Below are positions 8,641 to 18,654 of a stretch of 64,000 nucleotides of DNA, one piece after another (the stretch's first letter is position 1; every line of letters starts with the position of its first letter). The notes below the pieces were generated by a model that was given only the letters and a program-made list of their open reading frames with translations, had not been told where the DNA came from and did not search any database. The position numbers and the translations under genes are program-made. The stretch is from Wenjunlia tyrosinilytica (GTDB taxonomy: Bacteria > Actinomycetota > Actinomycetes > Streptomycetales > Streptomycetaceae), in assembly GCF_014646055.1 (NCBI RefSeq), contig NZ_BMMS01000026.1, positions 62,001-126,000 on the forward strand, given 5' to 3'.

Positions 8641-9756
8641 CTACGGGGTGGAGGCGTTTCGCGCACCGCCTTCGGCCGGGGAGCCGGTCGCCGCGGTGAG
8701 ATGTGCCCAGGGGCGCTGCCGTCCGCCGCTGACGGCGGCGGTCCCGGTCTCGTCGTAGCGGGAGGTCGCGAGCGACCAGGCGAGGTTGCCCGCCATCAGA
8801 TGGCCCATGCCCTCCACGTAGTGCTCGATGTGCCCGCGCACCTGCGGAAGCACGCGCCGTCCGCTCAGCATCCGGGGGAGGGCGGCGGCGAGTTCGGTGA
8901 ATCGGACGGTCCGCGCGTTGGCGAGGTCGGCGATGTGCTCGACGGACTCCTCCAGAGTGCAGCCCTTCTCTTCGCGCAGCACGACGACGCTGTTGTTCAC
9001 ATCCCCGGACGCCAGTTCCTTGACGAGCGAGACGATGTCGTTCACGAAGATCACCACTTCTCCGGTGATCTCCCGCAACTCCCGGAGCGGGAAGGAGTCG
9101 TGCAGTTCGTCCGGCAGGGTGTAGCCGCCGCACCGCTCGGTGAAGTCGAGGCAGGGCTGCACTCCTATGGAGTTCCGCCGGACCTCGAGGAACTGCTCCA
9201 GGGACGGCAGGCGGTCCGCGTTGCGGTGATGCGCTTCCCCCTGGTGGGCGGCCATGTAGGCATGCCAGTGCGTACGGAACCGGCGGCGCCAGCCGTCCGG
9301 AGCGCCGACCGTGGCCCGGCGCCAGATGTCCCGGAACCCTTGAACGAGCGGCGGGCCGTACCGGTCGGGTGCCTGGGGAGCGTCGTCGGCCGTCATGGTC
9401 CGCACCAGGGTGTCCACCACGCGCTCGATCGCCTGGGGCTGCATCCCCAGCCGGCCGTCGAACTGGTCGTCGAAGATGAAGAACCACGCGTTGAAGTCGG
9501 ACGCGAGCTCCAGGTCGCTGCCCGTGGCGTCGGGGTAGAAATACGCCATCAGCCGCTCGAGCCGCAGCGCGTCGTACTCCGCCGTCTCGGCTTCCCCCCT
9601 CAGTAGGCCTGTCTCCTGCAGCCACTGAAGGGTGTGCCGGCGCGCGCGCTCCGCATGGGGGCTGAACCGGGCGGGGAACGGAATCCGGACGGCTGCGGTG
9701 CGCCGGGTGGGATCCAGCGGGACCGGTTGAGGACCGGAAGCCATCGCGTTCGCCAT
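8641..9756 (-). CDS. Class I terpene synthase (sesquiterpene-cyclase type)
   Basis: A 371-residue single-domain bacterial terpene cyclase. The aspartate-rich motif is FIFDDQFDG (D96, D97, D100). The NSE triad is NDIVSLVKE (N239, S243, E247). An arginine sits 46 residues before the NSE asparagine (R193), as in the pyrophosphate sensor, and an RY pair occurs near the C-terminus (SRYDETG). These bind Mg2+ and the diphosphate of the linear substrate, most likely farnesyl diphosphate. The ATG at 9756 follows AGGGGGTTCCAC. No prenyltransferase or P450 is adjacent, so a simple hydrocarbon or alcohol is likely. The product cannot be predicted. It diverges from a LAL regulator. Confidence 0.9.
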   Translation of the reverse strand: MANAMASGPQPVPLDPTRRTAAVRIPFPARFSPHAERARRHTLQWLQETGLLRGEAETAEYDALRLERLMAYFYPDATGSDLELASDFNAWFFIFDDQFDGRLGMQPQAIERVVDTLVRTMTADDAPQAPDRYGPPLVQGFRDIWRRATVGAPDGWRRRFRTHWHAYMAAHQGEAHHRNADRLPSLEQFLEVRRNSIGVQPCLDFTERCGGYTLPDELHDSFPLRELREITGEVVIFVNDIVSLVKELASGDVNNSVVVLREEKGCTLEESVEHIADLANARTVRFTELAAALPRMLSGRRVLPQVRGHIEHYVEGMGHLMAGNLAWSLATSRYDETGTAAVSGGRQRPWAHLTAATGSPAEGGARNASTP

Positions 9757-10070
9757 GTGGAACCCCCTGGGCGTCGTCGCGCGTCCCCCGGCAGGGCGGA
9801 GCGGGTGTGGCGCGTTCTCGATGGCCCACGAGGCTAGGCGCCGCATCGCGCGAACGACTGTGCCAGGCGGGTGTTTTATGGCGTGAAGAACCGGCGTGCA
9901 CTACCGCGTGCGCGCCCCCTGGGGAGGGCGCGGGGGAGAGGGCCGCCGCGGTCGCCGGTACTACCAGAACCACGCGCTTTCACGGGCAACACCTCCGCAA
10001 AGGACTACGGACCGTCGCCGCAGGCGTACGCTTCGCGTACTCGGATCGACGCACAGCCGAAGGGGCGGAT
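9757..10070. promoter_or_regulatory. Divergent promoter region, terpene synthase / LAL regulator
   Basis: These 314 bases separate the divergent terpene synthase and LAL genes and must contain both promoters. No clear -35/-10 pair or operator could be picked by eye. Confidence 0.5.
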
Positions 10071-13037
10071 GTGGCCTACACGGGAGACCGGCAGGGGCGG
10101 CCGCGCCGACCGCTGTTGGAACGAGACGCGGAACTCGCCGCACTGGACGCGATGCTGACGGAGCTGAGCGCCTCGTCCACGGGCTCGGCGACCCCCTGCG
10201 CGGGCGGCTTGGTGGCCTTCGCCGGGCCGGCCGGACTCGGCAAGACGACCCTCCTCACCGAGGTTCGCAGAAGGGCCGTGGCGCGCGGCTGCACGGTGCT
10301 TTTCGCTCGGGGCGGAGAGCAGGAGCAGGGCGTGGCGTTCCATGTCGTACGCCAGCTCGTCCAGCCCGTACTGGCGTCGGGTACCGAGGAGGGTCACCGC
10401 AAGATACTGGGCAGTTGGTACGACATCGTCGCCCCCGCGGTGGGCCTGGTGGCGGGCGGCAGCGAGGCCTCCCCCGATCCCCAGGGTGTGCGGGACGGCC
10501 TGGACTGGATCGCCACCCGCTTCGCCGTGCAGCAGGCGCCGCTGGTGGTGATGCTGGACGACGCCCACTGGGCTGACGCCGAGTCGCTGGCGTGGCTCAC
10601 CGGCTTCGCGCCGCGGGTGACCGAACTGCCCATATTGCTGGTCGTGGCCTACCGCTCCGACGAACTGCCCCCCGACGCGCTACCGTTCGCCAAGCTCGCC
10701 GAACGCCATGGATCGCGTCCGTTCAACCTCGTGCCGCTCACTCCGAGCGCGGTCACCCGCATCGTCAGGGACGCCCTCGGTGAGGAGGCCGACGAGGCCT
10801 TCTGCCGTGAGACCTGGGCGGTCACCGGAGGCAATCCCTTCGAAATCGTCGAACTCGCCGCCAAGATCGCGGACCATGGGCTGAAGCCGCAGGCCGTGCA
10901 CATTCCCGAACTGCGGGACCTCGCCTCCGCGGTCAAGGGCGGCGGGCTCGTCGAGCGGCTGGAGCGGCTCGGCACCTCCGCGGTCCGGTTCGCCTGGAGC
11001 GCCGCCGTGCTGGGCGCCGAGGCCTCCCGCAGCCTGGCCGCGAGCGTGGGCGGACTGGGCGAGGCCGAGTCCGCCGACGCCGTGGCCCGGCTGCGCGAGG
11101 CCCGCATACTCGCCGACGCCGCGCCGGAGGCTCCCGAGGACGACCGTCTGGAGTTCTTCCATCCGCTGGTCGCCACCGCCGTCTACCGGGCGATTCCCGC
11201 GGCGTTCCGCGTCGCCATGCACGGCCAGGCCGCGGCGGTCGTCTCGAACGCGGGCCTGGGGGCCACCACCGCTGCCCGGCACCTGCTGGAGATGCATCCC
11301 GAGAGCGACCCCTGGGCCGTGCGGCAGCTGCGCGAAGCCGCCCGCGAATACCTCAGGGCAGGTGCCCCCGAGGCCGCCCGCCGCTGCCTCGCCCGGGCGC
11401 TGCGCGAGCCACCCGCCCTGGAGGAGCGGGCCGACGTCCTGTTCGAACTCGGCTGCTCCGCCCTGCTGACCGAACCGGCGACCACGGTCAATCACCTGCG
11501 GGCGGCACTGGAGGAGCCGGTCCTCGACCCGGCCCTGCGCGAGGCGATCGTCTACCGGCTGGCACAGGCTCTCGGCCACTCGGACCGGATGGCGGAGGCC
11601 GCCGCGACGGTTGCCGAAGCCGCCCGCGGGGCCACGGACACCAGGACCCGGCTGCGCATGCAGGCGGAGCAGTTCATGTGGAACGCCTTCCGCGCCGACG
11701 AACAGGACTCGCCCGCCCGCTCACGGCGGCTGGCCCGGCTCGCCGATCACCTCACCGGCCGGGGCACCGCGGAGCGGTACATCCTGGGGCTGCGCGCCTG
11801 GGACGCGATGGTGCGCGGTGAGCCGGCGGCCACCGCGCTCCACTACGCGGAGGAAGCACTCGGCGAGGGCCTGACGTGGACCGACGAGCGGTGGGGATTC
11901 GAGGTCCCGGTCCTGGTGGCGCTCACCTTCATGTACTGCGACCAGCCCGGACGGGCGGAGGGGCTGTTCAACAGGGGAATCGCGGAGTGCGAGGGCAAGG
12001 GCTGGCGAGGGGCCCATCTCTCGTTCGGCTACACGCTCCTGGGCTATATCCGCTGTCGCCGAGGACGCCTCGGCGAGGCCGAGGCCCTGGTCCGCGGCGG
12101 ACTGCGGATCGCGGACAGGGTGGGGCACCAGGTGCCCGCCCAGTACTTCGCCATCGGCATCCTCATCGAGATCCTGCTCGCCCGCGGCCGCACCGACGAC
12201 GCCCAGGCGCTGGCCACCACCTACAGCTATGGCCAGGTCGTGCCCAGCGCCGTGGTGTACCCGGACTCGCAGACCGTCCACAGTGAGCTCCTGCTGGCCC
12301 TCGGCAAGCGGCAGGAGGCCGAACAGCAGCTCGTCCGGGTCGGTGAGCGGCTCGAACCTCGCGGTATGCGCAACCCCGCCTGGTGCCCCTGGCAGCTCCA
12401 CCTCGCCCGCTCGCTGGAGGAGTCCGACCCGGAACGGGCCCTGGAGCTCGCCCGAGAAGGCGTGGACAGGGCCCGCCGGTTCGGTACCCGGTCCGCGATC
12501 GGACAGGCGTTGTGTGCCATGGCGTCGGTGACCCGCGGCGGGCAGCGGCTCACCCTGCTGGCCGAGGCCGTCGAGCACCTCGAGCGCTCCCCTGCCGGGT
12601 ACGACCTGGCGTGTGCGCTGGTCGACCACGGTGTGGCTCTGCGTCGTGCGGGGCTGCCGCAGGACGCCGCCGAGCAGCTTCACCGCGGGCTGGAAGGCGC
12701 CGCGCAGTGCGGGGCCGATGCCCTCGCGGCGAGGGCCCGTGAGGAGTTGGACGCGGCGGGCCTGTGGCCGGTCCAACTGCGCACCGCGACGACGGAGTCG
12801 CTGACGGCGCGGGAGCGGACCGTTGCCGAATGGGCGGCTCATGGCTGGTCGAACGCCCGCATCGCCGAAGCGCTGGGTGCGCCGGACCCGGCGGTGACCC
12901 GGCTGCTGTCGGACATCTACCGCAAGGTCGGCTCCGATCACGAGGGACTGCCGCGGCTGCTGGGGATCCAGGAGGGTGCGACGCGACGTCGCACGACTGA
13001 GTCGTGCGCGCGCCCAGCCCCGATGTCGCACGACTGA
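10071..13037 (+). CDS. LAL-family LuxR transcriptional regulator
   Basis: A 988-residue large ATP-binding regulator of the LuxR family (MalT/LAL type). The N-terminal AAA module has Walker A GPAGLGKTT near residue 50 and Walker B LVVMLDDAHWAD near residue 160. A long helical repeat middle follows, and the C-terminal LuxR helix-turn-helix lies at about 910-970 (LTARERTVAEWAAHGWSNARIAEALG). The GTG at 10071 follows AAGGGGCGGAT. Such proteins usually activate secondary metabolism, and the terpene synthase just upstream is the obvious target. The HTH is somewhat divergent (DPAVTRLLSDIYRKVG). The last about 15 residues are encoded by a palindrome array, and the stop lies in its second copy. Confidence 0.9.
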   Translation: MAYTGDRQGRPRRPLLERDAELAALDAMLTELSASSTGSATPCAGGLVAFAGPAGLGKTTLLTEVRRRAVARGCTVLFARGGEQEQGVAFHVVRQLVQPVLASGTEEGHRKILGSWYDIVAPAVGLVAGGSEASPDPQGVRDGLDWIATRFAVQQAPLVVMLDDAHWADAESLAWLTGFAPRVTELPILLVVAYRSDELPPDALPFAKLAERHGSRPFNLVPLTPSAVTRIVRDALGEEADEAFCRETWAVTGGNPFEIVELAAKIADHGLKPQAVHIPELRDLASAVKGGGLVERLERLGTSAVRFAWSAAVLGAEASRSLAASVGGLGEAESADAVARLREARILADAAPEAPEDDRLEFFHPLVATAVYRAIPAAFRVAMHGQAAAVVSNAGLGATTAARHLLEMHPESDPWAVRQLREAAREYLRAGAPEAARRCLARALREPPALEERADVLFELGCSALLTEPATTVNHLRAALEEPVLDPALREAIVYRLAQALGHSDRMAEAAATVAEAARGATDTRTRLRMQAEQFMWNAFRADEQDSPARSRRLARLADHLTGRGTAERYILGLRAWDAMVRGEPAATALHYAEEALGEGLTWTDERWGFEVPVLVALTFMYCDQPGRAEGLFNRGIAECEGKGWRGAHLSFGYTLLGYIRCRRGRLGEAEALVRGGLRIADRVGHQVPAQYFAIGILIEILLARGRTDDAQALATTYSYGQVVPSAVVYPDSQTVHSELLLALGKRQEAEQQLVRVGERLEPRGMRNPAWCPWQLHLARSLEESDPERALELAREGVDRARRFGTRSAIGQALCAMASVTRGGQRLTLLAEAVEHLERSPAGYDLACALVDHGVALRRAGLPQDAAEQLHRGLEGAAQCGADALAARAREELDAAGLWPVQLRTATTESLTARERTVAEWAAHGWSNARIAEALGAPDPAVTRLLSDIYRKVGSDHEGLPRLLGIQEGATRRRTTESCARPAPMSHD

Positions 13038-13084
13038 GTCGTGCGCGACGCGCCCAGCCCCGGCACCGCATGACTGAGTCGTGC
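12988..13084. repeat. Tandem array of three 17-base palindromes
   Basis: GCACGACTGAGTCGTGC occurs at 12991-13007 and 13028-13044, and with one change (GCATGACTGAGTCGTGC) at 13068-13084. Each copy can fold into a 7-bp hairpin with loop TGA. The first two copies are followed by CGCCCAGCCCCG, so the repeat unit is about 37-40 bases. The LAL gene ends on the TGA in the loop of copy 2. It may act as a terminator, but the sequence identity between units suggests recent tandem duplication. Confidence 0.75.
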
Positions 13085-13470
13085 GCGGAGCCCCTTTGCC
13101 CCAGCGGCGTCATGGCCGACGCGGTCGCCGGCCGCGTGCCCGCCGCCTCGCGGGGGAGCGCCGCGCGTGCCGTGCGGTGCCGTGCGGTGCTGTAGCCGTG
13201 CGGTGCCGTGGGACAGCCGTGAGGCCGGCCGCGCCGGGATACATCCGCTCAACGGGACGGCCCGAGAAGAAACCGCGAATTCACCGCCCGCATCACCGCT
13301 CCTGACAATCGGCGGAACACCGTCCTCGCAGGTGACGCGGCGGAACGTGCCGGGCCCCATCGCGTTACAGCGTGGCACTACACCTCGTGCCGCCGAACTC
13401 CTAACGTCATCGGTCAGCAGGCAGAGTTCATCCCTGGGCCTGCCCTTGCCGTGAATCGGGAGGAAGACCG
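13085..13470. other. Intergenic region before the pyrimidine cluster
   Basis: No gene is supported. Between 13160 and 13210 there is a degenerate GTGCGGTGCC microrepeat. Bases 13260-13400 are less GC-rich and probably contain the promoter of the nitrilase operon. Confidence 0.4.
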
Positions 13471-14313
13471 ATGAGCCGAGTGGTGCGCGCAGCGCTCGTC
13501 CAGACCAAGTGGACGGGCGACAAGGAGTCGATGATCAAGCTGCACGAGAGCTACGCCCGAGAGGCGGCCGCTCGGGGCGCGAAGATCATCGGTTTCCAGG
13601 AGGTCTTCAACGCCCCGTACTTCTGCCAGGTGCAGGAGGCCGAGCACTACCAGTGGGCGGAGCCGGTGCCGGACGGCCCGACGGTCGTGCGGATGCGGGA
13701 GCTCGCCAAGGAACTCGGCATGGTGATCGTGGTGCCGGTGTACGAGATCGAGAAGGCGGGCTTCTACTACAACACCGCCGCGGTGATCGACGCGGACGGC
13801 TCTTTCCTCGGCAAGTACCGCAAGCACCACATCCCGCAGGTCAAGGGGTTCTGGGAGAAGTACTACTTCAAGCCGGGCAACCTGGGCTGGCCGGTGTTCG
13901 ACACCGCGGTCGGCAAGGTCGGGGTCTACATCTGCTACGACCGCCACTTCCCCGAGGGCTGGCGGGCGCTGGGGCTGGCCGGCGCGGAGATCGTCTACAA
14001 CCCCTCGGCGACGAGCCGGGGCCTGTCGGCGTACCTGTGGCAGCTCGAGCAGCCCGCGGCGGCGGTGGCGAACGAGTACTTCGTGGCCGCGATCAACCGC
14101 GTGGGCGTGGAGGAGTACGGGGACAACGACTTCTACGGCACCTCCTACTTCGTCGACCCGCGCGGCCAGTTCGTGGGGGATGTCGCCTCCGACACGGAGG
14201 AGGAACTGGTCGTCCGCGACCTCGACTTCGCGAAGATCGAGGAGGTCCGGCAGCAGTGGGCGTTCTACCGGGACCGGCGCCCGGACGCCTACGGCCCGCT
14301 CACCGAGGCCTGA
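13471..14313 (+). CDS. Nitrilase-superfamily amidohydrolase, beta-ureidopropionase type
   Basis: A 280-residue carbon-nitrogen hydrolase. The catalytic triad is visible: E44 in GFQEVFNAPY, the lysine of KYRKHHIP (K118), and C155 in VYICYDRHFPE. The sequence resembles N-carbamoyl-beta-alanine or N-carbamoylputrescine amidases. Next to a dihydropyrimidinase and an NCS1 permease, hydrolysis of N-carbamoyl-beta-alanine (the last ring-derived step of reductive pyrimidine breakdown) is most likely. A GGGAGGAAG ribosome site precedes the ATG. The gap to the next gene carries a 16-base tandem repeat. Confidence 0.88.
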   Translation: MSRVVRAALVQTKWTGDKESMIKLHESYAREAAARGAKIIGFQEVFNAPYFCQVQEAEHYQWAEPVPDGPTVVRMRELAKELGMVIVVPVYEIEKAGFYYNTAAVIDADGSFLGKYRKHHIPQVKGFWEKYYFKPGNLGWPVFDTAVGKVGVYICYDRHFPEGWRALGLAGAEIVYNPSATSRGLSAYLWQLEQPAAAVANEYFVAAINRVGVEEYGDNDFYGTSYFVDPRGQFVGDVASDTEEELVVRDLDFAKIEEVRQQWAFYRDRRPDAYGPLTEA

Positions 14314-14325
14314 CAGGAACACCGC

Positions 14326-14373
14326 GGCCCGACAGGAACAAGGCCCGACAGGAACAAGGCCCGACAGGAAAAA
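14326..14373. repeat. Three 16-base direct repeats
   Basis: The unit GGCCCGACAGGAACAA occurs twice perfectly and once as GGCCCGACAGGAAAAA. A partial copy (TGACAGGAACAC) overlaps the stop codon of the nitrilase gene. The array fills most of the spacer before the dihydropyrimidinase. Each unit contains an AGGAA that could mimic a ribosome site. Confidence 0.8.
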
Positions 14374-14421
14374 GTCCCAGCAGCCCGGCAGGAAGAGCAA
14401 TCCGAGAAAGAGGTCTTCCCA

Positions 14422-15822
14422 GTGAGCCGTACCCTGATCCGCGGCGGCCTGGTGATCACCGCCGCTGACGAGGTCCACGCGGATGTTCTGATCGACGGCG
14501 AGCAGGTCGTCGCCCTCGCGGCCGCGGGCAGCGCCGTCGCCGAGGGCTGGACGGCGGACACGGTCATCGACGCCGGGGGGAAGTACGTCATCCCGGGCGG
14601 GGTCGACGCCCACACGCACATGGAGCTGCCTTTCGGCGGCACCTTCGCCTCCGACACCTTCGAGACCGGCACCCGGGCCGCCGCGTGGGGAGGTACGACA
14701 ACGGTCGTCGACTTCGCTGTCCAGTCCATGGGAGGCGCACTGCGCGAGGGACTGGACGCCTGGCACGCGAAGGCGGCGGGCAACTGCGCGATCGACTACG
14801 CCTTCCACATGATCCTCGCCGACGTCAATGAGAACAGCCTCAAGGAGATGGACCTCCTCGTTGACGAGGGGGTGACCTCGTTCAAGCTGTTCATGGCGTA
14901 TCCCGGGGTCTTCTACAGCGACGACGGCAAGATCCTGCGCGCCATGCAGCGCGGGGCCGACAACGGCGGCCTGGTGATGATGCACGCCGAGAACGGCATC
15001 GCCATCGACGTCCTCGTCGGGCAGGCGCTGGCCGCGGGGAAGACCGATCCGCGCTATCACGGGGAAGTACGGCGGGAACTGCTCGAGGCCGAGGCCACCC
15101 ACCGCGCCATCCAGCTCGCCCGGGTCGCGGGTTCCCCGCTCTACGTCGTCCATGTCTCGGCCCAGCAGGCGGTCGCCGAACTCGCCGCCGCCCGCGACAT
15201 GGGGCTGAATGTCTTCGGCGAGACCTGCCCGCAGTACCTGTTCCTGTCCACCGACAACCTCGCCGAGCCCGACTTCGAAGGCGCCAAATACGTCTGCTCC
15301 ACCCCGCTGCGCCCCAAGGAGCACCAGGCCGAGCTGTGGAAGGGGCTGCGCACCAACGACCTCCAGGTGGTCTCCACCGACCACTGCCCCTTCTGCTTCT
15401 CCGGCCAGAAGGAACTCGGCCGCGGCGACTTCTCCAAGATCCCCAATGGCCTTCCCGGCGTCGAGAACCGTATGGACCTGCTCCACCAGGCGGTCGTCGA
15501 CGGCCATATCTCCCGCCGCCGCTGGATAGAGATCGCCGCCGCCTCACCGGCGCGGATGTTCGGGCTCTACCCGCGCAAGGGCACCATCGCTCCGGGCTCG
15601 GACGCCGACATCGTCATCTACGACCCCGACGCGGAACAGACGATCTCGGCCTCGACCCACCACATGAACGTCGACTACTCGGCGTACGAGGGAAGGCAGG
15701 TGCGGGGCAAGGCACGGACGGTGCTGTCGCGGGGCACCGTGGTCGTCGACGACGACCGCTACCTGGGAAGGGCCGGACACGGCCGCTACCAGACCCGCCA
15801 GACCTGCCAGTACCTCGTCTAG
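14422..15822 (+). CDS. hydA: Dihydropyrimidinase / D-hydantoinase
   Basis: A 466-residue cyclic amidohydrolase. Metal ligands are visible: the HxH pair in GGVDAHTHMELPFGG (H64, H66), the carboxylated lysine K155 in VTSFKLFMAYPGV, the histidines in MMHAENG and VVHVSAQQA, and the aspartate of STDHCPFCFSG. The enzyme opens dihydrouracil, dihydrothymine or hydantoins to N-carbamoyl amino acids. It begins with GTG (14422). Its order after the nitrilase and before the LLM oxidoreductase and NCS1 permease fits a pyrimidine or hydantoin catabolic operon. Length is normal for the family. Confidence 0.93.
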   Translation: MSRTLIRGGLVITAADEVHADVLIDGEQVVALAAAGSAVAEGWTADTVIDAGGKYVIPGGVDAHTHMELPFGGTFASDTFETGTRAAAWGGTTTVVDFAVQSMGGALREGLDAWHAKAAGNCAIDYAFHMILADVNENSLKEMDLLVDEGVTSFKLFMAYPGVFYSDDGKILRAMQRGADNGGLVMMHAENGIAIDVLVGQALAAGKTDPRYHGEVRRELLEAEATHRAIQLARVAGSPLYVVHVSAQQAVAELAAARDMGLNVFGETCPQYLFLSTDNLAEPDFEGAKYVCSTPLRPKEHQAELWKGLRTNDLQVVSTDHCPFCFSGQKELGRGDFSKIPNGLPGVENRMDLLHQAVVDGHISRRRWIEIAAASPARMFGLYPRKGTIAPGSDADIVIYDPDAEQTISASTHHMNVDYSAYEGRQVRGKARTVLSRGTVVVDDDRYLGRAGHGRYQTRQTCQYLV

Positions 15823-15844
15823 ACCTCTCCCAGGGAGCAGCGCT

Positions 15845-16861
15845 ATGGACTTCGGACTAGTCCTGCAGACGGACCCGCCCGCCTCGCGTGTGGTGGAACT
15901 GATGAAGCGTGCCGAGGACCGGGGCTTCACCTATGGGTGGACCTTCGACTCGGCCGTGCTGTGGCAGGAGCCGTTTGTCATCTACAGCCAGATCCTGGCG
16001 CGGACCGAGCGGTTGATCGTCGGTCCGATGGTGACCAATCCGGGCACGCGGACCTGGGAGGTCACCGCATCCACCTTCGCGACGCTGAACGACATGTTCG
16101 GCAACCGCACGGTGTGCGGCATCGGGCGCGGTGACTCCGCGATGCGCGTGGCCGGCCGCAAGCCCAACACCCTGGCGCGGATCCAGCAGGCGATGGAGGT
16201 CATCCGCGACCTGGCCGAGGGCCGCGAGGCCGACCTCGGCGAGAGCAGGATCCGCATCCCTTGGATCAAGGACGGGAGCCTGCCGGTCTGGATGGCCGCC
16301 TACGGCCCCAAGGCGCTGGCGATGACCGGCGCGAAGGCCGACGGCTTCATTCTTCAGCTCGCCGACCTGTATCTGACCGAATGGATGGTCAAAACCGTCA
16401 AGGACGCCGCCGTCGAGGCGGGCCGCGACCCGTCCGAGGTCACCATCTGCGTCGCCGCTCCCGCCTATGTCACCGAGGACGACTCCCCGGAAGCGCTGGC
16501 GCACGCGAGGGAGCAGTGCCGCTGGTTCGGCGGAATGGTCGGCAACCACGTGGCCGACCTCGTCTCCAAGTACGGCGAGAGCTCCGACGCCGTCCCGGAG
16601 GAGCTCACCGACTACATCAAGGCCAGGCAGGGCTACGACTACGCCCACCACGGCCGCTCCGGCAATCCCGACACCGCCTTCGTTCCCGACGAGATCGTGG
16701 ACCGCTTCTGCCTGATCGGCCCGGCGCAGGCCCACATCGAGAAGCTGTCCAGGCTGCGCGACCTCGGCGTCGACCAGTTCGCGCTCTACGACATGCACGA
16801 CGCCAAGGAGTCGACCATCGACGCCTACGGCAGCACCGTCATCCCCGCCGTCAACGCCTGA
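15845..16861 (+). CDS. LLM-class F420-dependent oxidoreductase (TIGR03842 type)
   Basis: A 338-residue TIM-barrel oxidoreductase of the luciferase-like monooxygenase class, of the subgroup named TIGR03842. It begins MDFGLVLQTDPPASRVVELM, and includes RLIVGPMVTNPGTR, GIGRGDSAMRVAGRKP, VWMAAYGPKALAMTGAKADG and the C-terminal FALYDMHD. These proteins bind F420 or FMN. The subgroup substrate is not known to me. Its place between dihydropyrimidinase and the permease suggests it handles the pyrimidine or hydantoin ring. It is the only redox enzyme of the operon. Confidence 0.85.
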   Translation: MDFGLVLQTDPPASRVVELMKRAEDRGFTYGWTFDSAVLWQEPFVIYSQILARTERLIVGPMVTNPGTRTWEVTASTFATLNDMFGNRTVCGIGRGDSAMRVAGRKPNTLARIQQAMEVIRDLAEGREADLGESRIRIPWIKDGSLPVWMAAYGPKALAMTGAKADGFILQLADLYLTEWMVKTVKDAAVEAGRDPSEVTICVAAPAYVTEDDSPEALAHAREQCRWFGGMVGNHVADLVSKYGESSDAVPEELTDYIKARQGYDYAHHGRSGNPDTAFVPDEIVDRFCLIGPAQAHIEKLSRLRDLGVDQFALYDMHDAKESTIDAYGSTVIPAVNA

Positions 16862-16886
16862 CATCCGCACGCCCCCTCCCGCAACT

Positions 16887-16931
16887 CCCCAGCACCCGGC
16901 GCCCCAGCACCCGGCGCCCCAGCACCCGGCG
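16887..16931. repeat. Three perfect 15-base direct repeats
   Basis: The unit CCCCAGCACCCGGCG occurs three times without a mismatch in the gap between the LLM oxidoreductase and the permease gene. It is the second intergenic tandem array in this operon. Function unknown. Confidence 0.85.
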
Positions 16932-17031
16932 CCGGACACCTGAACGCACCACCCACCCGCGATTGCCCCATCCCCATTCCGCACGGCCAGCAACGACCCA
17001 CGTCCCCGCCTCGAACGAAGGGGCTGCCGCC

Positions 17032-18603
<1,572 letters not shown>

Positions 18604-18654
18604 GCCCTGACCGCATCCCCGCAGCGCGGTCCGCGGGCACCCGGCCGACCGGCC

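Noticed and set aside
14326-14373. CRISPR array
   Set aside because: The repeats are directly adjacent with no unique spacers and only three copies; no cas genes are present.
13414-15507. Minus-strand reading frame of 697 codons
   Set aside because: Antisense to the nitrilase and dihydropyrimidinase genes, which carry all catalytic residues.
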